DNA of 64,000 nucleotides from Oceanicaulis sp. GTDB lineage: Bacteria; Pseudomonadota; Alphaproteobacteria; Caulobacterales; Maricaulaceae. A model generated the notes under the pieces. The model saw only the letters and a list, made by a program, of their open reading frames with translations. It was not told where the DNA came from and searched no databases. A program made the translations under genes and the position numbers. The stretch spans positions 1,304,813-1,368,812 of the forward strand of contig CP157796.1 of assembly GCA_040112665.1 (NCBI GenBank), read 5' to 3'. This document shows, one piece after another, positions 8,524 through 17,603 of this stretch (the stretch's first letter is position 1; each line of letters opens with the position of its first letter).

Positions 8524-9399
8524 TCACAGAGGTTTCGGGTTCAGCCGGCGTTTCAGGAAATCGGTGAAGGCGCCCTTCGTGCGCGCGGTCGCCTCGGCGT
8601 CGTAGCGCAGGGCGGAGTCGGGGTGATGGTCGGGCTCGTCATAGCCGTGGGTCACCCCGCCCAGCGTGGACCAGCTGACCGCCGCGCCGGCGTCTTTCGC
8701 GCGGGCGAGCACGCTCGCGGCGTCGTCCTCGCTGGCCATGGAATCGCCCTCCACCAGCACCGCCTCGATCGGGCAGGGCGGATCGATCGCGTTGCGCCGG
8801 GCGAGCGCCGGGCCGCTCACATAGGGGTAGACGAGGAATATCCCCCGCACGCCCGCGAAGGGCCGGGAGGGCGCGGCCTGCATCCCGTCAGGCGGGATGC
8901 GCAGCTGCGCCAGCGCCAGCCCGTCCAGGATCGTCCAGCCCCCATGGCTCCAGCCCGCGATCGCCAGCCTGCGCGAATCGAGCCTGGGATCGGTGCGCGC
9001 CACGTCGAGCGCGGCGTAGAGATCGCCCGCCCGCTCCCGCCCCCACAGCACCCGTCCCGTGCAGACCTGGGCCAGCGCCGCCTCGTAATCGATCCCGCGG
9101 GGTTTCAGGCTGTCGACGATCACGGCTGCGCAGCCCGCCTTCACCGCCGCGTCGGCGTAGGCCTGGGTGACCTGGCGCACCCCGCCGCAGCCGTGAAGGA
9201 TCAGAACCGCGGGAAACGGGCCCGGCCCCGGCGGGTAGAGGGTCCGCATGTAAGGCTCGATCAGCGCGCGGCGGGCGGCGTATTCGGCGCGGCGCATGTG
9301 ACGGCCGGTGAGCCGGCGCCACAGCGCGTACGCCACGCCCGCCGCGAACGCGGCGAGCACGGCGGCCAGCCCGCCCGCGATCCAGAGCGCCGTCGTCAT
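8524..9399 (-). CDS. dienelactone hydrolase-like alpha/beta hydrolase, membrane-anchored
   Basis: A 291-residue alpha/beta hydrolase. Residues 3-27 form an N-terminal membrane helix. Nucleophile elbow 'GWSHGGW' gives Ser151, and 'LHGCGGVRQVTQAYAD' forms the oxyanion region; the late 'GVTHGYDEPDHH' supplies the catalytic His. Substrate unknown. It is a clear paralogue of the lipoprotein-like hydrolase at 54567-55331, sharing the CGGV motif, 'AAVIVDS..RGI', the GWSHGGWTILD elbow and 'YPY'. ATG 9399 follows a GGGAA SD; the ORF's upstream ATG at 9456 is unlikely. Confidence 0.8.
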   Translation of the reverse strand: MTTALWIAGGLAAVLAAFAAGVAYALWRRLTGRHMRRAEYAARRALIEPYMRTLYPPGPGPFPAVLILHGCGGVRQVTQAYADAAVKAGCAAVIVDSLKPRGIDYEAALAQVCTGRVLWGRERAGDLYAALDVARTDPRLDSRRLAIAGWSHGGWTILDGLALAQLRIPPDGMQAAPSRPFAGVRGIFLVYPYVSGPALARRNAIDPPCPIEAVLVEGDSMASEDDAASVLARAKDAGAAVSWSTLGGVTHGYDEPDHHPDSALRYDAEATARTKGAFTDFLKRRLNPKPL

Positions 9400-9535
9400 C
9401 GCCGTTCCCAGATAGACCCTGCGCCGCAATAAGCCCCGGTGCGGGCCGAGGTTCAAGCCGGGCGGGGCCGAATGCGGACCGGAACGCCGCTTCCGCCCCC
9501 GCGTTGGTCAGCAAACAGGCAAGGAGGGCGCTCTC

Positions 9536-9793
9536 ATGGCCACCCCGACCCACACCAAAACCCCCAAGCCCGCACGCCGTCACCTGCTCGCAGGCATCGC
9601 GACCGGCGCCGGGATCGGCGTGGCCTTGGGCGTTCTGACCGCCGTCGTGCTGGTTTACGTGCTCGGCGCGGTGAAGTTCGACGAGGAACTCGCCGCGCAC
9701 GCCTTCCTCTATTTCGCGTTCGAGGCGGGCTTTCTGGGCGCGGTGCTCGGCGGCGCGATCGCCGGGCTCAGCCGGCTGAGGAACCGGCGGTGA
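9536..9793 (+). CDS. small membrane protein, two helices
   Basis: An 85-residue protein of unknown function. A basic N-terminus (about 15 residues) precedes two glycine/alanine-rich membrane helices (about 19-45 and 57-76) and an Arg-rich tail, so both ends are probably cytoplasmic. A strong AAGGAGGG about 8 bases before ATG 9536 shows that it is a real, well-translated gene. It is divergent from the hydrolase at 8524-9399 and meets the minus-strand gene at 9794 end to end. I do not recognise a family. Confidence 0.7.
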   Translation: MATPTHTKTPKPARRHLLAGIATGAGIGVALGVLTAVVLVYVLGAVKFDEELAAHAFLYFAFEAGFLGAVLGGAIAGLSRLRNRR

Positions 9794-10234
9794 TCACTTC
9801 AGCCAGCCGCGCCTCTCGCTGAAGCGGGAGAACCACCACAGCGCGGCGAGCTGGGCGCCGATCACGGCGCTGAAGGCGAGATTGCCCGCGCCGAGGATCG
9901 CGAACGCGTCCCGCACCCCGAAATGCCAGATCGACGAGATCAGGTAGAGCCCGAGCGCGGCGGCGAAGACGGGCCCGGCGATCCTGCGGCGGAACACCAG
10001 AAGCAGCGCCGCGGCGACCGAAGCGTGGACCGTCAGCGCGTAGAGCGCGTCGTACCAGGCCGGGAAGCTTTCGAAATAGGCGGTCTGCTCCGGCGTCATG
10101 CCCGCGGGCGGGCCGCCGAGCTGCAAGGACACGTAGCTGAACAGTCCTCCGAGATTGAACACCACCGCCAGCACGGCCACGACATAGAACCAGATCGGCG
10201 TCCTCGACGCCGGAGCCACGCTCGCTTCCGCCAT
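9794..10234 (-). CDS. four-helix membrane protein of unknown function
   Basis: A 146-residue integral membrane protein with about four hydrophobic segments (about 14-38, 61-81, 85-105 and 112-136). No catalytic motif is visible. AGGGAGGG lies directly upstream of ATG 10234. It follows the sucB terminator, so it has its own promoter or depends on read-through. Similar short proteins are sometimes annotated loosely as sugar transporters; I see nothing that supports that. Confidence 0.65.
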   Translation of the reverse strand: MAEASVAPASRTPIWFYVVAVLAVVFNLGGLFSYVSLQLGGPPAGMTPEQTAYFESFPAWYDALYALTVHASVAAALLLVFRRRIAGPVFAAALGLYLISSIWHFGVRDAFAILGAGNLAFSAVIGAQLAALWWFSRFSERRGWLK

Positions 10235-10292
10235 GATACCCTCCCTTTTTATAGGGGTAATCTATCGCAACGCAGAGCCGTGGAGAAACAAA

Positions 10293-10320
10293 AAAGCCCC
10301 GGCCGGGCGGCCGGGGCTTT
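10293..10320 (-). terminator. intrinsic terminator of the suc operon
   Basis: Perfect 12-bp stem AAAGCCCCGGCC/GGCCGGGGCTTT with loop GGGC, 24 bases after the sucB stop. On the minus strand it is followed by a run of Ts. On the plus strand there are four Ts, but no plus-strand gene ends here. Confidence 0.9.
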
Positions 10321-10343
10321 TGTCTTCGGGCGCTTGAAGCCGC

Positions 10344-11912
10344 CTAGATGTCCAGCAGCATGCGCTGCGGGTTTTCGAGGCTCTCCTTGACGCGGACCAG
10401 GAAGGTCACCGCCTCCTTGCCGTCGACGATGCGGTGATCATAGCTCAGCGCCAGATACATCATCGGGCGGATCACCACCTGACCGTCGATGGCGACCGGG
10501 CGCTCCTGGATCTTGTGCATGCCGAGAATGCCCGATTGCGGCGCGTTCAGGATCGGGCTCGACAGAAGCGAGCCGTAAACCCCGCCGTTGGACAGGGTGA
10601 AGGTCGCGCCCTGCATGTCCTCGAGGCCGAGCTTGTTGTCCCGGGCGCGCTTGCCCAGATCCATGATCGATTTCTCGATTTCGGCGAGCGATTTCTGGTC
10701 CGCGTCGCGCACCACCGGCACCACCAGGCCCCGGTCGGTGCCGACCGCCACGCCCATGTCGTAGAAATTCTTGTAGATGATGTCCGTGCCGTCGATCTCG
10801 GCGTTGACCGCGGGGATCTCTTTCAGCGCGGTGACGCAGGCCTTCACGAAGAAGCTCATGAAGCCCAGCTTCACGCCGTGCTTGGCGACGAAGTCGTCCT
10901 GGATCTCCTTGCGAAGGGCCATGATCGCGCTCATGTCCGCTTCGTTATAGGTCGTCAGCATCGCCGCAGTGTTCTGCGCCTCTTTCAGGCGCCGGGCGAT
11001 GGTCTGGCGAAGCCGGGTCATCTTCACCCGCTCCTCGCGATCGCCGGTCTCCCGCGGCGCGGAAGACTGCGCGGGCGCAGGCGCGGCCGGGCGCGCGCCG
11101 CCTTCAAGGGCTTTCAGCGCATCGCCCTTGGTCACGCGGCCGTCCTTGCCGGTGCCTTCGACCTTGGAAAGATCGAGATCGTTCTCGGCTGCGACGCGCT
11201 TGGCGCTCGGCATGGCCTTGCCGCCCGACTGGCCGCCGGCGCTTTCCTTCTCGCCGCCGCCATAGCCGCCCTCGCGGCCCGAGCTGTCGCCCGCGCCGGA
11301 CTTCGCCGCGCCGCCGCCCGAAGCGCCTTCGCGGATCTTCGCGACGACCTGATCAGGGCTGACCGTGTCGCCTTCGGAGACGGTGAATTCCTCCACCACG
11401 CCCGCGACGGGGCTGGGGACCTCGACGGCGACCTTGTCGGTCTCGATCTCCATCAGCGCCTGGTCCTGCTCGACGCGGTCGCCGGGCTTGACCAGAAGCG
11501 CGCCGATCTGGCCTTCGCTGACGCTCTCGCCCATCACCGGGACCTTGGCCTCGACGATGGAACCGCCGCCCGACCCGCCATCGGCGCCGCCGGACGATTT
11601 GGCTTCGGCTTTCTTCGGCTCGGCGTCCTTCTTGGGCGCGTCGGCCTTCTTTTCGCTCTTGGACGACCCGCCGGACGCGCCTTCCTCGAGCTCGCCCAGC
11701 TTGGCGCCGATCTCGACGGTCTCGCCTTCCTGAGCGCTGATCGAGGCGATCACGCCGTCGGCTTCGGCGCGCACCTCGACGGAGACCTTGTCGGTCTCCA
11801 GCTCGACGAGCACGTCGTCCTTCTTCACCTGGTCGCCTTCTTTGACCTGCCAGGCGCCGACGGTGGCTTCGGAGACGCTTTCGCCCAGGGTCGGGACGGA
11901 GATGTCGGTCAT
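10344..11912 (-). CDS. sucB: dihydrolipoamide succinyltransferase (E2 of 2-oxoglutarate dehydrogenase), two lipoyl domains
   Basis: E2 core of the 2-oxoglutarate dehydrogenase complex (522 residues), which passes the succinyl group from E1 to CoA. In order: lipoyl domain 1 (about 3-76, lipoyl-Lys42 in 'ETDKVSVEV'), Gly/Ser/Lys linker, lipoyl domain 2 (about 120-194, Lys160 in 'ETDKVAVEV'), Gly-rich linker, E3/E1-binding domain (about 234-270), and catalytic domain (about 295-522) with His493 and Asp497 in 'HRIVDG'. Most bacterial E2o proteins have one lipoyl domain, so the second, in-frame domain is notable. The catalytic-domain sequence and position after sucA make it E2o, not E2p. Last gene before a strong terminator. 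Confidence 0.96.
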   Translation of the reverse strand: MTDISVPTLGESVSEATVGAWQVKEGDQVKKDDVLVELETDKVSVEVRAEADGVIASISAQEGETVEIGAKLGELEEGASGGSSKSEKKADAPKKDAEPKKAEAKSSGGADGGSGGGSIVEAKVPVMGESVSEGQIGALLVKPGDRVEQDQALMEIETDKVAVEVPSPVAGVVEEFTVSEGDTVSPDQVVAKIREGASGGGAAKSGAGDSSGREGGYGGGEKESAGGQSGGKAMPSAKRVAAENDLDLSKVEGTGKDGRVTKGDALKALEGGARPAAPAPAQSSAPRETGDREERVKMTRLRQTIARRLKEAQNTAAMLTTYNEADMSAIMALRKEIQDDFVAKHGVKLGFMSFFVKACVTALKEIPAVNAEIDGTDIIYKNFYDMGVAVGTDRGLVVPVVRDADQKSLAEIEKSIMDLGKRARDNKLGLEDMQGATFTLSNGGVYGSLLSSPILNAPQSGILGMHKIQERPVAIDGQVVIRPMMYLALSYDHRIVDGKEAVTFLVRVKESLENPQRMLLDI

Positions 11913-11939
11913 GTGCGGTGTTTCCTCAGTATCGTCGGT

Positions 11940-14933
11940 CTAGGCGCCGAGCGCTTCGTCGATCAGGGCTTTTTGCTGGGCCTGGTGCTTGGACAGAAGT
12001 CCCGTCGCGGTCGAGGCCGACGGCGCACGGCCCGCATAGGCCGGGCGGGAGACCTTCGAACCGGCCTTGTCCAGGCAGAACTCGATATACGGCTCCACGA
12101 AGGTCCACGCGCCCATATTGCGCGGCTCTTCCTGGCACCAGACCACGTCGGCGTTCGCAAAGCGCTTGAGCTCGTCGATCACCGACTTGGCGGGGAAGGG
12201 ATAGAACTGCTCGACGCGCAGGATGTAGACGTCGTCGATCCCGCGGCTCTCGCGCTCTTCGAGCAGGTCGTAATAGACCTTGCCCGAGCACAGCACGACG
12301 CGGCGGATCTTCTCGTCCTTGACGAGCCTGATCTCGGTGCGGCCCGCGGCGATGTCGTCGCGGCCCTTGCGCACCTTGGTGTCCGCATCGTCCCACAGAA
12401 CGCGGTGGAAGCTCGAGCCGGGGCCGAACTCGACCAGCGAGGAGATGCAGCGCTTGTGGCGCAGCAGGCTCTTGGGCGTCATCAGGACCAGCGGCTTTCT
12501 GAAACCGCGATGGATCTGACGGCGCAGGATGTGGAAATAGTTCGCCGGGGTCGAGCAATTGGCGACCTGCATGTTGTCTTCGGCGCATTGCTGCAGGAAG
12601 CGTTCGAGCCGGGCCGAGCTGTGTTCGGGGCCTTGGCCCTCATAGCCGTGCGGCAGCAGCATCACCAGGCCGCTCATCCTGAGCCATTTGCGCTCGGCGC
12701 TGGAGATGAACTGGTCGATGATGACCTGAGCGCCGTTGGTGAAGTCGCCGAACTGCGCTTCCCACATGGTCAGCGTGTTGGGCGCGGAGGTGGAGTAGCC
12801 GTACTCGAAGCCGAGCACCGCCTCCTCGCTGAGCATGGAATCGATGACCTCGTAGCGCGCCTGATCCTCAGTGAGGTGATTGAGCAGCGTGTACTTGGTC
12901 TCGCTCTCCTGATCGATGATATGCGAATGGCGCTGGGAGAAGGTGCCGCGGCCTGAATCCTGGCCGGCCAGGCGCACCGGGAAGCCCTCGTCCAAGAGCG
13001 TGCCGAACGCGAGATGCTCGGCGGTCGCCCAGTCGATCCCGTCGCCGTCCTCGAGCACCGCCTTGCGCCGGTTGTCGAGCACGCGCCGAAGCGTCTTGTG
13101 GATGTTCAGGCCCTCGGGAACGGTCGTCATCCGGTCGGCGACGAACTTCACCCGGTCGATGTCGACTGCGGTCTGGCCGCGCCGGTCGTCTTCCTCGGGA
13201 AGCCCCAGGCCCGACCAGACGCCGTCCAGCCAGTCGGCCTTGTTGGCCTTGTAGGACTTGCCGGAGTCGAATTCAGCGTCGAGGAATTTCTCGAACTCTT
13301 CCGCCCAGGCGTCCGCTTCGCCGGACTTGATCACGCCTTCTTCGGTCAGCCGCTCGGCGTAGATTTCCCGGGTCGAGCGCCGCCCGGCGATCGCCTTGTA
13401 CATCAGCGGCTGGGTGAAGCTCGGATCGTCGCCCTCGTTATGGCCGAAGCGGCGATAGCAGAACATGTCCACCACCACGTCCTTGCCGAAGAGCTGGCGA
13501 TATTCGGTGGCGATCTTCGCGGCGTAGACCACCGCTTCGGGGTCGTCGCCGTTCACGTGGAAGATCGGCGCCTGGACCATCAGCGCGACGTCGGAAGGAT
13601 AGGGCGAGGACCGGCTGTCCTTGGGATCGGTGGTGAAGCCGATCTGATTGTTGACCACGAAATGGATCGCGCCGCCCGTGCGGTGACCTTTCAGGCCCGA
13701 CAGGCCGAAGCACTCGGCCACGATGCCTTGGCCGGCGAACGCAGCATCGCCGTGCAGCAGAAGCGGCAGCACCATTTCCGAGGTGTTCACCTCGTCGCCG
13801 AGCTCGCGGCGGTATTTGGTCTGCTTGGCGCGCGCCTTGCCCAGAACGACCGGGTTCACCGCCTCGAGGTGGGACGGGTTCGGCGTCAGCGACAGATGGA
13901 CCATGTTGCCGTCGAACTCGCGGTCCGAGGACGAGCCCAGGTGATATTTCACATCGCCCGAGGCGTAGTCCTCGCCGCCCATCGAGTCCCCGCCCTGAAA
14001 CTCGTGGAAGATCACGTGATAGGGCTTGCCCATCACGGCGGCGAGCACGTTCAGGCGGCCGCGGTGCGGCATGCCGAGGATGATCTCCTTCATCCCCAGC
14101 GCGCCGCCGCGCTTGATGATCTGTTCCAGCGCGGGGACCAGCGCCTCGCCGCCGTCGATCCCGAACCGCTTGGTGCCCGGATAGCGCTTGTGCAGGAAGC
14201 GCTCGAAGCCTTCGGCCTCGACGAGCTTTTTCAGGATCGCCTTCTTGCCGTTCTTGGAGAACGCGATCTCCTTGTCCGGCCCCTCGATGCGCTCCTGCAG
14301 CCACATCTTCTCGTCGGGATTGGAGATGTGCATGAACTCCACCGCGAAGGTGGAGCAATAGGTGCGCTTCAAGATCTCCAGCATCTGGCGGACCGTCGCG
14401 GTCTCCAGCCCCAGATAGCCGTTGATGAAGATCTCGCGGTCCATGTCCGCGTCGGTGAAGCCGTAACTGGACGGGTCGAGCTCGGGCTGGTGACCGAAAT
14501 TGGTCAGGCCCAGCGGGTCGAGATCGGCCGCCAGATGGCCCCGCATCCGGTAGGCGCGGATGAGCATGATCGCGGCGATGGAGTCGCGCACCGCGGCGTG
14601 CACCTCTTCCGGGCTCGCGCCTGCGCCCTTGTGGCCGGCCACCGCGTCAGGCAGGGCGATCGTGTCGGCCTCGATGTCGCCCAGGGCGGCGACCATCTCG
14701 CCGTTCGCCCGGCGCGGCCAGTCGCTGCGCTTCCAGGCGGGGCCTTTCGCGGCGTGCCGGCTCGCGGCGCGGTCGTCGCCGACTTCGGCGAAAAAGGCGC
14801 GCCAGCTTTCCGGCACCGAGGACGGGTTCTCGGCGTAGGCGGCGGCCATCTGTTCGAGATAGGCGGCGTTGCCGCCGAACAGGAAGGAGGTTTCCAGGAA
14901 AGTCTGGTTCTGTGTCGAGCGTGCGTCAGCCAT
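11940..14933 (-). CDS. sucA: 2-oxoglutarate dehydrogenase E1 component
   Basis: Thiamine-diphosphate-dependent E1 of 2-oxoglutarate dehydrogenase (997 residues from ATG 14933), which decarboxylates 2-oxoglutarate and succinylates the E2 lipoyl group. Typical blocks are visible: N-terminal 'SFLFGGNAAYLEQM', 'GMPHRGRLNVLAAVMGKP', 'HGDAAFAGQGIVAE' (ThDP/Mg), 'NNQIGFTTDP', and in the C-terminal half 'LPHGYEGQGPEHSSAR' and 'PKSLLRHK'. The in-frame ATG at 14942 is an alternative start; neither has a good SD. It lies 27 bases before sucB, so the two are co-transcribed. A 9-bp GC hairpin at 14963-14982 lies in the leader. Confidence 0.97.
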   Translation of the reverse strand: MADARSTQNQTFLETSFLFGGNAAYLEQMAAAYAENPSSVPESWRAFFAEVGDDRAASRHAAKGPAWKRSDWPRRANGEMVAALGDIEADTIALPDAVAGHKGAGASPEEVHAAVRDSIAAIMLIRAYRMRGHLAADLDPLGLTNFGHQPELDPSSYGFTDADMDREIFINGYLGLETATVRQMLEILKRTYCSTFAVEFMHISNPDEKMWLQERIEGPDKEIAFSKNGKKAILKKLVEAEGFERFLHKRYPGTKRFGIDGGEALVPALEQIIKRGGALGMKEIILGMPHRGRLNVLAAVMGKPYHVIFHEFQGGDSMGGEDYASGDVKYHLGSSSDREFDGNMVHLSLTPNPSHLEAVNPVVLGKARAKQTKYRRELGDEVNTSEMVLPLLLHGDAAFAGQGIVAECFGLSGLKGHRTGGAIHFVVNNQIGFTTDPKDSRSSPYPSDVALMVQAPIFHVNGDDPEAVVYAAKIATEYRQLFGKDVVVDMFCYRRFGHNEGDDPSFTQPLMYKAIAGRRSTREIYAERLTEEGVIKSGEADAWAEEFEKFLDAEFDSGKSYKANKADWLDGVWSGLGLPEEDDRRGQTAVDIDRVKFVADRMTTVPEGLNIHKTLRRVLDNRRKAVLEDGDGIDWATAEHLAFGTLLDEGFPVRLAGQDSGRGTFSQRHSHIIDQESETKYTLLNHLTEDQARYEVIDSMLSEEAVLGFEYGYSTSAPNTLTMWEAQFGDFTNGAQVIIDQFISSAERKWLRMSGLVMLLPHGYEGQGPEHSSARLERFLQQCAEDNMQVANCSTPANYFHILRRQIHRGFRKPLVLMTPKSLLRHKRCISSLVEFGPGSSFHRVLWDDADTKVRKGRDDIAAGRTEIRLVKDEKIRRVVLCSGKVYYDLLEERESRGIDDVYILRVEQFYPFPAKSVIDELKRFANADVVWCQEEPRNMGAWTFVEPYIEFCLDKAGSKVSRPAYAGRAPSASTATGLLSKHQAQQKALIDEALGA

Positions 14934-14962
14934 CGATGCCATGGGGTCGGCGAGCGGAGGGA

Positions 14963-14982
14963 GCGCGCGGGAGCCCGCGCGC
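14963..14982 (-). repeat. GC hairpin in the sucA leader
   Basis: GCGCGCGGG (14963-14971) and CCCGCGCGC (14974-14982) pair perfectly around a 2-base loop, about 20-30 bases upstream of the sucA start. There is no T-run. It could modulate sucA expression or be a chance product of high GC. Confidence 0.3.
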
Positions 14983-15095
14983 GCGAAGGGGTCGGGCGCA
15001 CATTTATGCCTCTTCAGACCGAAAGAGAAGCCCGCAGCGACCGATATCGGACCTTGGTCGAAGACGGACCGCAGCTCTATTCCCGGCGACCGGCG

Positions 15096-15635
15096 TCAGG
15101 CGGCGTCGAGTTCCCGGCCCAGATGGCGCTTGATCAGCCGGTCGGCGCGCTTGAGCAGGATGCTCTGGGCATGCAGCGTGATGGCGTTCATGGCGCAATC
15201 GGCCAGGCCCTCCAGCACCTTGCGCTCGCGGTCGTTGATCGTCCGCGGGGTGCGATCGATGACGCAGACCGTGCCCAGGGCGAAGCCTTCGGGATCGAGG
15301 ATCGAAGCGCCGGCGTAAAAGCGAATAAAGGGCGGCCCGGTGACGAGCGGGTTGGTCTTGAAGCCGGGGTGGGTCTCTGCGTTCTCGACGACGAACACGC
15401 CGTCCTGCTCGATGGCGTGGGCGCAGAAGGAAAATTCGCGCGGGGTCTCGCGCACGTCGAGGCCGATGCAGGCCTTGAACCATTGACGGTAGTCGTCGAC
15501 CAGTGAAATCAGCGCGATCGGCGCCTCGAACGCCGCCTGGGCGGTGCGCGTCACGCACTCGAAGCTGGGGTGCGGCGCGGTGTCCAGGATCTGGTAGGCG
15601 CGCAGGGCTTCGACGCGTTTCTGCTCGATCGACAT
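15096..15635 (-). CDS. GAF domain protein
   Basis: A 179-residue protein that is almost entirely one GAF domain ('RVEALRAYQILDT', 'ALISLVDDYRQWFKA', 'FCAHAI', 'VVENAETHPGF', 'FYAGASI', 'GTVCVIDRTPR'). This subtype usually precedes GGDEF or histidine-kinase domains; here it stands alone with a C-terminal helix of about 35 residues. The ligand cannot be read from the sequence. It sits between sucD and sucA, separated from sucD by a terminator-like hairpin at 15725-15749, so it may be the first gene of a GAF-sucA-sucB unit. Confidence 0.85.
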   Translation of the reverse strand: MSIEQKRVEALRAYQILDTAPHPSFECVTRTAQAAFEAPIALISLVDDYRQWFKACIGLDVRETPREFSFCAHAIEQDGVFVVENAETHPGFKTNPLVTGPPFIRFYAGASILDPEGFALGTVCVIDRTPRTINDRERKVLEGLADCAMNAITLHAQSILLKRADRLIKRHLGRELDAA

Positions 15636-15724
15636 CAGCTCAGGTCTCGCTCGTGCGATTAGTGTTGAGCATGTTCAGTGAAGCAGATCGGCCTAACGTG
15701 GCGTAAATGTAACTGCACGAAAGA

Positions 15725-15749
15725 CCCCGCCCGGACAGGCCGGGCGGGG
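15725..15749 (-). terminator. intrinsic terminator after sucD
   Basis: Perfect 10-bp stem CCCCGCCCGG/CCGGGCGGGG with a 5-base loop. On the minus strand it is followed by TCTTT. It lies 24 bases after the sucD stop and splits the suc cluster into a sucC-to-sucD part and a GAF-sucA-sucB part. Confidence 0.8.
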
Positions 15750-15772
15750 CCTCTTCGTTCGACAGCCGAAGC

Positions 15773-16675
15773 CTAGCCCTTCAACGCCTCGGCCAGCGTG
15801 ACGCCCATGCGGGCCGGGCTGTCGGCGATGGCGATGCCGGCCGAACGCATGGCCTCGATCTTGTCTTCCGCGCCGCCTTTGCCGCCGGCGACGATCGCGC
15901 CGGCGTGGCCCATGGTCCGGCCCGGAGGCGCGGTGCGGCCCGCGATGAAGCCGGCCATCGGCTTCTTGCGGCCCTTCTTCGCTTCGTCCTTGAGGAACTG
16001 GGCGGCGTCTTCCTCGGCGCTGCCGCCGATTTCGCCGATCATGATGATGGATTTGGTCTCCTCGTCGGCGAGGAACATCTCCAGCACGTCGATGAATTCG
16101 GTGCCTTTCACCGGATCGCCGCCGATGCCGACGGCCGTGGTCTGGCCCAGGCCCGCATTGGTGGTCTGGAACACAGCCTCATAGGTCAGCGTGCCCGAAC
16201 GCGACACGACGCCCACCGAGCCCTTGGAGAAGATCGAGCCCGGCATGATGCCGATCTTGCACTCTTCGGGGGTCAGCACGCCGGGGCAGTTCGGGCCCAG
16301 CAGGCGCGAGTTCGATTTTTCGAGCTTCGCCTTTACGCGCACCATGTCCATCACCGGGATGCCCTCAGTGATGCAGGTGATCAGCTCGATGCCGGCGTCG
16401 ATCGCCTCGATGATCGCGTCGGCCGCGCCGGCGGGCGGCACGTAGACGACCGAGGCCGTCGCGCCGGTGCGCTCCTTGCCCTCGGCGACGCTAGCGAAGA
16501 TCGGCAGGCTCTCGCCGCCCTTGCCGGTCCAGCTTTCGCCGCCCTTCCTGGGGTGCACGCCGCCGACCATCTTGGTGCCGTGATAGGCCAGCGCCTGCTC
16601 GGTGTGGAAGGTGCCGGTCTTGCCGGTCAGGCCCTGGACGAGAACCTTGGTGTCGCGATTGACGAGGACGGACAT
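15773..16675 (-). CDS. sucD: succinyl-CoA synthetase alpha subunit
   Basis: Alpha subunit (300 residues) of succinyl-CoA synthetase, which couples succinyl-CoA cleavage to NTP formation with SucC. Visible: N-terminal CoA-binding Rossmann domain ('[15 protein letters not shown]'), '[18 protein letters not shown]', 'SRSGTLTYE', and the phospho-His in 'GHAGAI'. Its ATG starts 3 bases after the stop of a PIN toxin gene, and its SD (AGAAGGA) lies inside the last codons of that toxin. Thus sucD is separated from sucC by a 74-aa DUF2188 gene and a toxin-antitoxin cassette, which is unusual because sucC and sucD are normally adjacent. Confidence 0.97.
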   Translation of the reverse strand: MSVLVNRDTKVLVQGLTGKTGTFHTEQALAYHGTKMVGGVHPRKGGESWTGKGGESLPIFASVAEGKERTGATASVVYVPPAGAADAIIEAIDAGIELITCITEGIPVMDMVRVKAKLEKSNSRLLGPNCPGVLTPEECKIGIMPGSIFSKGSVGVVSRSGTLTYEAVFQTTNAGLGQTTAVGIGGDPVKGTEFIDVLEMFLADEETKSIIMIGEIGGSAEEDAAQFLKDEAKKGRKKPMAGFIAGRTAPPGRTMGHAGAIVAGGKGGAEDKIEAMRSAGIAIADSPARMGVTLAEALKG

Positions 16676-16678
16676 GGA

Positions 16679-17104
16679 TTATCCTTCTTGGGTTTCGAGG
16701 AAGGGGTTGATGACGGTCACGGCGCCGTAGGTCTGGCCGTGGTTGAGGTCTTCGGAATAGACGGTTTTCGCGCCGAGCTTTTCAGCCGCGGCAAGAATGG
16801 CGGCGTCCCAATAGCGGATCTGGTAGCGCTGGGAGAGGTCGACGGCCCGGAACGCGACGGAGGCGTCGTTGACCTGAAGGGGCTTGCGGGCGAGCAGTTC
16901 CACCCAGCGCTTCGCCGAAGCCGGGTCCAGCGGCACGTCGCCCTTGCGGATGACGTTGGAGTAGAACTCGCCGAGCACCTGGGCGGACGTCCCGAATTCG
17001 GTGGTCAGAAGCCCGCGCGCGACGGCGTACTTTTCCGGCGCGTCGATCCGCCCGGTCGCCGCGTAGATCAGCACGTTGGAATCAAGGAACGTCTCAACGA
17101 TCAA
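16679..17104 (-). CDS. PIN-domain ribonuclease toxin (VapC-like)
   Basis: A 141-residue PIN-domain protein. Expected acidic metal-site residues are present: Asp8 in 'FLDSNVL', Glu46 in 'LGEFYSN', Asp100 in 'YWDAAI' and Asp119 in 'SEDLNHG'. Members cleave RNA, often tRNA or rRNA, and are held inactive by the cognate antitoxin. The only plausible start is TTG 17104, which overlaps the preceding antitoxin by 11 bases, the usual coupling. Its 3' end carries the SD of sucD. All catalytic residues are intact, so it is probably functional. Confidence 0.9.
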   Translation of the reverse strand: MIVETFLDSNVLIYAATGRIDAPEKYAVARGLLTTEFGTSAQVLGEFYSNVIRKGDVPLDPASAKRWVELLARKPLQVNDASVAFRAVDLSQRYQIRYWDAAILAAAEKLGAKTVYSEDLNHGQTYGAVTVINPFLETQEG

Positions 17105-17345
17105 AGCGCGGGAGCCCCGAATAGGTCTCGTCGCGGCTCGGACGCCAGTCGCCCATGCGCGCTTCGCTGGTCTCCGCGAGCTTTAAAAGCTCCTGCGTCA
17201 CCTCGTCAGCTTCACGCTCGGCCTGCACCACGCGCTCGAGATACTCACGGATCATGGCGTTGACGCTTGTCCGCTTCATCGCCGCGACGACGCGCGCGCG
17301 GTCCAGCAGGTCTTCGTCGATGGCGAGGGTGAGGTTCTTGGTCAT
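17094..17345 (-). CDS. antitoxin 2 of the PIN cassette (ribbon-helix-helix-like)
   Basis: An 83-residue probable antitoxin, N-terminus 'MTKNLTLAIDEDLLDRAR' typical of ribbon-helix-helix DNA-binding antitoxins, followed by a charged tail that should wrap the toxin. It is paralogous to the upstream 82-aa gene: both read M..LTLA/LSLA...RAR.VA...SV.A and end in R...Y.G. ATG 17345 overlaps the upstream stop as ATGA, and its own end overlaps the PIN gene by 11 bases, so this copy is the one directly coupled to the toxin. Confidence 0.82.
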   Translation of the reverse strand: MTKNLTLAIDEDLLDRARVVAAMKRTSVNAMIREYLERVVQAEREADEVTQELLKLAETSEARMGDWRPSRDETYSGLPRFDR

Positions 17346-17590
17346 GGGCACCGATACCCTTTGTAGATGTCCGCGCGCATGGGGCGGTGACGGCTCGTGG
17401 CGCGCTCGAAGCGCGCCACGATCGTGCATAGCCGCTCTTCGGCCAATCCGGGGTTTTCGGGCGATGCGGCCACCGCCGCGAGCAGCTCACCGGCGAGCGC
17501 GTCAACGCTCACACCCAACGCCTCCGCTACGGGGCGGGCGCGCTCGGCGATATCCGACTCGACGGCGAGGCTGAGGGTCTTGGACACCAA
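17342..17590 (-). CDS. antitoxin 1 of the PIN cassette (paralogue, ribbon-helix-helix-like)
   Basis: An 82-residue protein, 'MVSKTLSLAVESDIAERARPVAEALGVS...', similar to antitoxin 2 along its length. It is the first gene of the cassette, 13 bases after a perfect 17-base palindrome at 17604-17620 that looks like an autoregulatory operator. It overlaps antitoxin 2 by 4 bases (ATGA). It may be the DNA-binding repressor while antitoxin 2 neutralises the toxin, or it may be the remnant of a second TA pair that lost its toxin (inference). Confidence 0.75.
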   Translation of the reverse strand: MVSKTLSLAVESDIAERARPVAEALGVSVDALAGELLAAVAASPENPGLAEERLCTIVARFERATSRHRPMRADIYKGYRCP

Positions 17591-17603
17591 AACGCTCCAC
17601 GGA

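Noticed and set aside
10434..12956. 840-codon plus-strand ORF opposite sucB/sucA
   Set aside because: Antisense shadow of two conserved genes in high-GC DNA; product is His/Arg/Gly/Val-rich with no recognisable domain.
13014..15506. 830-codon plus-strand ORF opposite sucA and the GAF gene
   Set aside because: Antisense shadow; runs across two real genes, no start signal, low-complexity product.
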